A DNA stretch of 64,000 nucleotides from Neurospora crassa OR74A (lineage: Eukaryota > Ascomycota > Sordariomycetes > Sordariales > Sordariaceae): assembly GCF_000182925.2 (NCBI RefSeq), contig NC_026502.1, positions 3,472,001-3,536,000 of the forward strand, written 5' to 3'. Both the position numbers and the translations under genes were made by a program. Below the pieces are notes generated by a model that did not search any database, had not been told where the DNA came from, and worked only from the letters and a program-made list of their open reading frames with translations. Shown here one piece after another: positions 56,371-64,000 of the stretch (positions within the stretch are counted from its first letter, which is position 1; each line of letters begins with the position of its first letter).

Positions 56371-58943
56371 TGTGTTTGTATTTATTTAGGATTGTGTAGG
56401 TAGGTAGGTAGTATAATAATGATTGGACGGTGTTGTTAATATGCCCCTCCGCTTTGGACAGATGTGGTTGTCGTTGTTGTTGTTGGTGGTGTTGATGTCA
56501 AAGATGTCGAAGATGGACGGATGGTAGGTAAGGAAAAAAAGGAGGAAAAGAGAAGGAAAAGAAACAACAACAAGAATAGCGGGTGACCGGGAAAACGGCC
56601 TGTCTTATAGGGATTTCTTGATTCTCCAAACCCGACAAACTTAACCCATGCATGCACGCGACTCGAGTATCGTCCAACATCTCAAAAGCTTTCCCACAGC
56701 CTCTCTTGGCTCTGGGTGGTTTGAGTGTCCACAAGCAACAAGGGCTGCCAACTCGGGCGGGGGATGGATACCTCTCTACATCATCATCAAGACCCGGATG
56801 GAGCATATGATGATGGGAGGGTCCATCTAATCCATACATACATGCCGGGTCCGGGGACTTGTTTGGCCTTCCTTGTGAAGAATAAGAACGGGGAAACTGA
56901 TGGGGAATCTGATGGAGTATGGTAGGTAGGTTGGATGGAGTCTTTCCGTGTGGCCCTCGGGCAATATCCCACTTGGCTACCTACCTGGTACGTACTCAGC
57001 ATCTAGCATGTGTTGGACATCTCGATACTGTAGACAACATGCCGTTTCTTTGTTCTAGTCTCATGTTCCTTGTCTTGTTCTCTCCTAACCTAACCAGTGC
57101 TGTTTGTACTGATGAATTGATTCGGCCGAGACTCCACCGAAGATGGTCAGACAGACAGACAGACGGCGCGCTGGAGGCGGGTTGGTGTGTCTGTGTCTGA
57201 CCCTTTACCAGAACACATCGATGTATGTATTTAGGCAGTCCAAATATCCCTCAGTGGTGGTCGGCGATCCGGCACTTGATCCTGACAACATGGATACAAG
57301 TCAATGGCAGCAGGAAGAATAGCATGTGCTTCCATGGGAAGGAATTGAAGATCGAGATATAAATGGCGGGGTTGCGTGTTTTAGCATCAGATCCAGTATA
57401 GCGGGGGTGGGTGGTTTTTTATGGGGCATCTCTCCCTTTCACCCATGCCATGCTCCGGTATCCTGGCGCTATTTGGGGGACCGTTCTGGGGGGGGCAGTT
57501 CGGTGACCGGCAAAAGGGGAAGGAGGTCCATGGGCCCGCCAACAACCAATCACAGCCACGGTTGTGACGACCTAAAGTGGGAACTCTTTTCGAAAGGATG
57601 CACGTAATTGCCCGAAGACCTTCCTCCCTCCTTCGTACAGTGGCGTTCCAAATGCTTCCAGGGCTGCAAGGAACGGATCCATTTCCCAAACAACCGAGGA
57701 TGAAAAGAAAAGCAACATCCGGCAGTCTGGGTTCGTAGTGTACATACACTAGAATACACCACAACGCCGGTGTTGCGCGGCACAGATTCCATCGAACCGG
57801 ATTGGACGGCATGGAAAAAGGGAAGTCTCAACTTCTGGGTTCACCTCATGTTTGACTTCCACTTGTGGTAGGACATCATTGACGGCACAAACGGCATCAT
57901 GGCATGATGTTCTGTTCCCGGTCGTTTTTTATGGAAATCGATCTGGAGACGGGTCTGTTCAGTATCATCCGAGATGGACATCGCCACAAACGATGCTGCT
58001 GCGTACATACACCGCCAAAAAAGAAAAGCCGGGCTAACAAGCGAAAGCCCCAGAATTGTAACATACTCCCCTGCTACGGCGTCGAAGATCCGATAATGTT
58101 TCCGGACGGCGGGCGAGCTCTGCGACTACGACTACATACTGCGCAGCCATCCATCGACTTCGAACCGATGCGCGCCTCCTTAGGTACCCTTGAATTGAAA
58201 GCTTACAGGCTTTGTTTGACCCACGGAAAAGATCTTCTGGAGGAGGAGGTATGTACTCCTTTCCATATGGACCCTGAAGGGGCGTCATTCAGTATGTATG
58301 TTATCGAGGCCGGGCTTCGGATGAGCCCAAAAAGCTCGAAAAGCATAGTCGCACATAGACCGCTCTGCAGTCAGTTGTCCCTTCTGTCAAGCCACTTTAA
58401 CCTTGCCTAGAATTTCTGGACTGTATACGACCACCATGATTTCGAAGAGGCTGGTTGATGGACTTGCGATCGAGGTGTCTAGATGCGCTGGCAATAACGA
58501 CACGATATATAAAGAGCGCGTGAAGCAAAAGCGGTGAGGTCTAGTTGTTTGTCTCTCCCCGTCGCACCTTGACGTCGAACGTACCAGCGACTGCCTTTGT
58601 ACGCGGCAGCCGAGTCTTATGTTTTTTCGACTGCCTGTTCAGAGTCTGGATCCGGCAGAGGACTTGAATTTTCGGCAACGTCAGCATCCACAGTCCACGC
58701 AGCCTCTTTGGTGGGCGCGCGAGAAGCCGGTCATCATTGCCCTTGACCTGCCGCGGCGCTGGCTATGTACTTGTTCGGCGGACCAAACCACAAAGGACAC
58801 TTATTCTCTGTATAGGAGCCAAAACAAAACGGCTTCAACCGTTCGATACGAGTACTTGAGTAGTTGTTGACATTACGGAAGCACCGTCTTGGGAATATCC
58901 AGTACTAGTGTTCGGGGCGGCACGCCGCGCCCTTCCGTATGGG

Positions 58944-58997
58944 TGCAAGGCTGGATTCTGGGTTGTTACGTGCAAGGCTGGATTCTAAGTTGTAACG
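58944..58997 (+). repeat. Two tandem 27-bp repeats
   Basis: TGCAAGGCTGGATTCTGGG... (58944-58970) and its copy (58971-58997) differ at three positions. A degraded third unit follows at about 58998-59020. Confidence 0.85.
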
Positions 58998-59047
58998 TAC
59001 AGAGCTAAATATTGGGCTGGCCGTTTCTTTCTTTTATTTACTTTGAT

Positions 59048-59079
59048 GCCAGGGGGCTGCGCCCCCCGGGACCCCCCCT
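59048..59079. repeat. GC hairpin with C-rich tail
   Basis: GGGGGC-TGC-GCCCCC (59052-59066) is followed by CGGGACCCCCCC. The composition contrasts with the AT-leaning surroundings. Confidence 0.75.
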
Positions 59080-60511
59080 TAGAAATCTTTACACGAAAAG
59101 TACACGAAAGCGCGAAAAACGACTGTACGGGAATGCACTAACAGGAAAAGCGCGAAATTCAGATAGTGCTAACAATTCCTTTGCGGACGAAAACCCTGGT
59201 TTCAGTCCGTGCGTTAGCAGACTGGTAGCGCGAACGTGGTTTTACGTGGATCCGCCCGCGAAAGGCACTAACTCCTTAGCCGGACTTTTGAGAAGCCATG
59301 CTCGTGTAGGTATATAGAGATGTAACTCTTAACTACCTATGTATAGGGCAACGACCACAAAACTATCCTGCACGCATGACAAAGCCGCCCAGCTTCAGCT
59401 TGCGGCTGAGATCCAACAATATGCCCTATGCACGACTGTGGCTGCTGCTGATAATGACGCCCAATCTGAAATGAATCTATTCAACAAAGAGTCTTACTCA
59501 AGATATCAACAAGTCGATAACAGGCGCCCAGCCCATATTAATACCGAACTGAACACTGGTACCACCACCACGAGACGAATGGAGCGAGACTACCTCTAGG
59601 TACGCTTGGTTTACCTGTGGATGGATGGACAACTGCAAGAAGAGATCAGATCCTGTTTCGGCGCGCGTCCCCCTCACAGTGACCAGACACCGATTGGTAC
59701 TGCCTACCTGCTATGGAGATGATGTGGGCAGTGCAAAAAGTAGAGGTAGTGGGAGGAGGAGGAGGAGATTAACACAGAACAACTGCATATACCTAGTAGT
59801 GACTTATCTCTTGTCATCTTCGACACGAGGAGACCACATAGAGGCCGCATTCCATTATCGACCTTTTGATTTCATCCTTTTGGAACCCAACAAAGGAATC
59901 CATCACTCATCGGCCAGGCAGAGATCAGATCACGGGCATCTCTAGGTAAGTATCCATCGATAAGTCTCGCTCAGACTGACTACCTCTACCAGACATGACA
60001 CTCACCCGTCGTCGTCGCTCCCTTAATCCCCAACGATCAACTCACCTTTCTTTGGGACCGAAACTACCTACCCACTTCTTTCTCTCTCACCTTTATCAAA
60101 GTCAAACGATACATCTGATTCCAATAGACCGGTCTCCACTGAGGAAGATGGGATACTGGGGTTGTCTCTTAGGCGTGGTCGCGGTGCGGGAAGCACAGAA
60201 AGACGGACGGACGAGAAATGGGAAATGTACGACCCAGAGGAAAAAGTTAAAGCGGCAGGAAAACAGAGGACAGAAAGAGTTGGTTAAAGACCAACATTGA
60301 AGAAAACTGCGAGCGCACTCTTTTGATGGAGAAAAGCTCTCAACCATTTAATGCTTTTTTCAACCGTCTACCCTAGATGAAAGTATCAAGGCTAGACACT
60401 TTATCTTGTACAGGAACCTCTATCCAACTTAGATGCCAGCTAGCTATATTCTCCCGCTATGGGTACATACCTAACGGCTCTCTTACACAAGTCGGGACTG
60501 ACACCGTGATA

Positions 60512-63500
60512 TCAAGGTACAGTGGAGAAAACACTAGGTTCAAAGGTATACTTCACACAGCCAGCCTGTGTCCAGCCACCGGCACCGCCGTTATTGCCTG
60601 TAGACATGAAGCGTTAGTGCATTTCTTTTTTCTCTTTGTTTTTTTTCTTTTTTTCTGTCTTCCCCCATCTTTGAAAGCCCATAGTAGAAGATGATAGAAC
60701 CAAAGAGGAAAGAGATAACTCACAAGAGAGATAATTCTGTCTCACGAGCGTATAAGCTGTGACGTCGGAACTCGACTGGCCCAGTGGGTAATGAAAGTCC
60801 TGCTTCGAGACCGTCGTAAAGCACCCCTCAACCCATTCGGCGCGATAGATGTACTCAAAGCCCGCGTCTTGGATATAACGGAACACACGTGGCTCATCGC
60901 TCGGTCCGACCGTGTCCCACTTAGCGTCCATAAACACCTGCGAATAATGGTCCTGCGTTTTGGGATTGACGTCTTCGTGTTTCCCGTAGTCGGCTTCGTT
61001 GTGACAGTGAATAGGACCTCGCGTAAGGGGCTGCACGGTGGCTGTCGGCGTAGCCTTGGTTGTGGTGACCATGGTCGTTGTGGCCTTGGTTGTTGTGGCC
61101 TGGGCCGTCGTAGAGGTTGTTTTGGTCACGACCTCATTGACGGGGTCAAAGAAGTCTGGCGGGCTACCAGTAGGTTGGGGTACGCAATAATAGCCGGTGC
61201 ACAGTGTGCCACAGTTGGCGGTACAGGTTGGTGATACCGAGCCCGAGTGCCTATCGTTTGCTATTAGTGATGGATACGGTGGTAGGCATAGAAAGTGTCA
61301 CTTACCAGGTTACAGCGCCGCCGTTGCTAGAGCCTGATCTGAGTGGAAAGTTGTTGTCGATGTATCTGGTATCAGGGGTCCAATTGTCCGTGTTACCTGG
61401 CTCGGGTAAGCCCTCGTTTACCACCTCGCAAACGGCCTTAGCTTCGTCAGACTTGAACCCAGAACGGTAGCCAACGAGGCAGTTCTCGACCCCGACGTTG
61501 CCGTTCCAGATGATTCTGCGATGATTTCCCATCTCTTCAAGGTCCGGGAAATAATCGTCGAGCCGATCATACACATTAACTTTGCGAGTCAAATATTTTA
61601 CCATCTTGACTGCGAACACCGTCTTTTTCAAATCCTCGGCGAAAGGCGAGGGAAGTGCGCGGAGATATGCGACCAGGGCTGCTACCATAGGGGCAGCTGC
61701 ATACCGGACAACTGTCAGTCTTGAAGCTCGAAGGAAATAACAGAATGCATGAAGGCTAGAGACTCACCAAAAGAACTTCCACCAGGAAAAATTCCTGTGT
61801 TGTTCCACAACATCAAACCGGGGGCGAAGACCATTGATGAGTCGTCAAGCCGTCCATCGATGTTCCACGGGAGGCTACCCAGGGCACGATAGCCATGATT
61901 GGAGGCAAATCCGACCACTAACGTGTCGGGGAGACTGCCGTCGAGAGACCACCGTGCCGGGACTGCTGCGTTTGCGTAACTCTGAATGTCCTCCACGTTT
62001 CCGGAAGCGATAACCACAACGCACTGGAGGTTGGTTTCCATGTAGCGAATCATCATTCCTGCATGCTTACGTTAGAGCAACTCTTGAGAAAGAGAAAGAA
62101 AGACATAAAGAGAGAGCTTACTGAATAGAGACAGCCACCTGTCGGTCGCATCCTCCGGAACAACCCAGACCATTGATATGTTTATGACGCACTTCCCTTG
62201 TCTTCCTTTGCTCTCAATGTCATTGATCATGCCCAGTAAGCGGATCAGGTTGATCTCAAGGTGGCCCGTCTTATTCGTGGTCATAGTTGGCGGATCTTCC
62301 ATAACAAGAAAGGTTGCCCCAGGAGCAATCCCAAGAGTCTGACCGACAGCATAATAAGCAACCCCTGTGCCATGTATGTAATTATGCATGTCACGCCCGT
62401 TGTTTATACTGTATTCGTAATGAAATTTCTCAATGTTGTTGGGGTTAAGATCTTGATCCTAAGGGGTGGTAGTGTCAGCTGGTATTCCACAAACATAGTC
62501 CTGTAGCACATACCGGATTGACGCCTTCATCAAAGTTGTAGATGTACTGCCCGCTGCCCAGGATGCCATCATGGTAATATACCATGTAATTGCCTTCGTG
62601 AAAAGCTTCGCCGTCGAGGTTCCATTCCTGACCCGGGTAGCTCGAGACCATCGAGCGGTGCCAGCTGACCATACGGTCATAGGACGGGTTGTCAAAGGTT
62701 CTCTTGCGCAGATTGGTCGCATTGAAAATCGGCCCTGATCCAGCTCCCCAGCTTCTAGTGTGTAGTTCTATACCACCCTTCTTCCACTTTTCTATAGACC
62801 ATGGGTCGACCTGCAAACAAACGAGATGACAAGGTTAGCACCCGCGAAAGGAAGACGAACGTGGCAGTAACAGTAACTCACCCCATCCATATCGCCGATC
62901 TCGACCAAGAAGTAAAATGGAGCATCCTCGACATAAATAAAGATGGTTCCGAGATGGTCGTGCTTGAAATGATGGTATTCATAGCCGTACAGCTGGATAT
63001 GGACTTCAACAGACAAGATGTCGGCTTCGCTAGCTGTGTCATGGAAGTAAATCGCCGCGCTCCACTTCTCGTCCATGTCGCAATCGTCATTGTCATCGTT
63101 ACGGGCGACAAGAGCCGGGGAGTGGCCGGCGGTGGCCGGTGCCGCAGTCGCAACCGGAAGAGATATTTCGGAAGGGGCCGTCTGTCGCTTGGATTTGCCG
63201 TGTCCGTGTCCGCAGGCGGCCGTAGTTGTGTATTCTGGGATGGGGCAGCCGGTCTCGTAGGCCGTCTCGGTAATAGTCTTGGTTGTCGTTGTAACTGTGG
63301 CGCCGTTGGATACGGAGAGGCCGTATGATACCGTGTACATCTCTACAGGAACCTCCCGTTTGTTGTCATCGCAGTCGGTAGGCTTGTCCGGGTAGCTAAG
63401 GTCCGGTCCAATACTGATAGCGACGTTGGCGAGCCCGCAGTTAGTAATCATGCTATCTGGGGTAACAAGATAGGGAGTGTAGCACTAACGTGATCTTGGG

Positions 63501-64000
63501 CCAGGGAGGGAAATCGGGGAGGTCGATGAATTTCCAATTCTCTGGGAGTTCTCTAAGTCCCGGCGGCGGACCCCTGTGCATGTTTTTCGTGGTTAGACTA
63601 CCTGTCCAAAGAGCACAAGGAAGGAAAGGAAAGGGGTTATAGCTCGTACGGTCCAATGACAGCTTTGGGGAACGTGAACTTCCAACCAAAGACCTGGATA
63701 TGCTCGGTGTGGATGCAGAAGACGAAGAACCACAGTTCGTCACATTTGACTTTGATGACCACATGGTTGCTGTGCTCGTTGTCGTCGTCTGCTTCGGGCA
63801 CGCAGCGGTTATTGTGGCATTGTGCGTCTATGGGGTCGACGATAGGCTCGACAATGGCAGGCGGGAAGATGCCAGTATAGGTCGGTCGTGGAGTCGTTAT
63901 AGTTGTGGTGGGCGGCGGGATCCAACCGATGGGGCCGTCGGTGTCGTTGTGGGTGTTGGTGATGGTGCCCGTTACCCAGCCGCCGCACGTCGACGTCCAC
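60512..64000 (-). CDS. Secreted subtilisin-like (S8) serine protease, 5' end beyond the window
   Basis: Nine exons are visible: 63650->64000, 63490-63573, 62882-63413, 62514-62810, 62122-62458, 61768-62058, 61306-61696, 60724-61250 and 60512-60597, about 965 residues. Introns are 55-76 bp except the last (126 bp), with consensus ends and closed phases. The visible N-terminal part is Pro/Thr-rich (IPPPTTITTPRPTYTGIFPP) with a Cys-containing module (CDELWFFVFCIHTEHIQVFG, then GPPPG and LPDFPPWPKITIGPD), seen in other large fungal secreted proteins. The S8 domain follows. The Asp is in NFDEGVNP (codon 62529-62531; DEG instead of the usual D-S/T-G), the His in HGTGVA (62372-62374) and the Ser in GGSSFAAPMVAAL (codon 61772-61774, next to an intron), with AAPMVAAL completing the motif. 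A Thr-rich linker and a Cys-bearing C-terminal part ending FSTVP close the protein. It should be secreted, but the signal peptide is outside the window. Confidence 0.85.

Larger units (their letters stand above)
56371..60511. other. 4.1 kb intergenic region
   Basis: No supported gene. GTAGGTAGGTAGGTAG lies next to the SET start (56,397-56,412), and an ACAG repeat at 57,150-57,165. A block at 58,940-59,070 carries 27-bp tandem repeats and a GC hairpin. Frames such as 57904-58410 plus (168 aa) have no motif and no coding-like codon use. Confidence 0.45.

Noticed and set aside
57904-58410. 168-aa plus-strand frame
   Set aside because: No family motif, no splice context, no coding-like third-position bias.
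63453-63489. A 37-bp intron using the nearer acceptor in the protease gene
   Set aside because: It is shorter than any other intron here; an acceptor at 63414 after a CTAAC branch site gives 76 bp, keeps the frame and restores the PPWPKITIGPD module.

Overview
The window comes from a filamentous ascomycete, most likely a Sordariomycete near Neurospora/Podospora/Chaetomium. The evidence is: single-copy genes with short 55-120 bp introns carrying GTRNGT donors and CTNAC branch sites; a 9.4 kb block of extreme AT richness typical of repeat-induced point mutation (RIP); many TAGGTACC-type intergenic motifs; and fungal protein families (Sfl1, Mcl1/SepB, Ypt1, NRAMP, gastric mucin-like). The genus is an inference; no rRNA, 5S or tRNA gene was found that would help.

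Layout. 1-5.4 kb: the end of a fungal protein with a tubby/LURP-one-like look (+), then a decayed accessory zone with an unrecognised minus-strand coding relic and a broken GIY-YIG-type gene (+). 7.4-8.6 kb: Na+/Ca2+ exchanger-type antiporter (-). 10.7-12.4 kb: NRAMP metal transporter (+, one intron). 15.3 kb: a possible tiny gene whose start codon is split by an intron. 16.3-20.4 kb: 1331-aa gastric mucin-like protein (-, three exons). 21,376-30,774: a complete but RIP-destroyed DNA transposon with 31-bp terminal inverted repeats, a target-site duplication and a recognisable PIF/Harbinger DDE transposase relic (-). It encloses a GC-normal island of about 310 bp that folds into consecutive hairpins. 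31.9-36.4 kb: a divergent pair, a WD40 protein (-) and the replisome scaffold Mcl1/Ctf4/SepB (+), sharing a 583-bp promoter with MluI-box motifs. 36.4-43 kb: a 6.6 kb gene-poor stretch leading to the HSF-type regulator Sfl1 (+, four exons). 46.6 kb: low-complexity, probably nuclear protein (+). 50.8-51.9 kb: the Rab GTPase Ypt1 (-, five exons). 53.4-54.6 kb: a probable mitochondrial protein (+). 55.2-56.4 kb: a small SET-domain protein (-). 60.5 kb to beyond the right edge: a many-exon secreted subtilisin-like (S8) protease (-), cut by the window end.

The genes do not form one pathway. They are mostly housekeeping functions (secretory traffic, DNA replication, metal and calcium transport, transcription, chromatin) interrupted by one dead transposon and a decayed accessory patch. 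The exon structures below were worked out by hand from reading frames, splice sites and branch sites, and the phases close exactly. No database search was run, so family names rest on recognised motifs.
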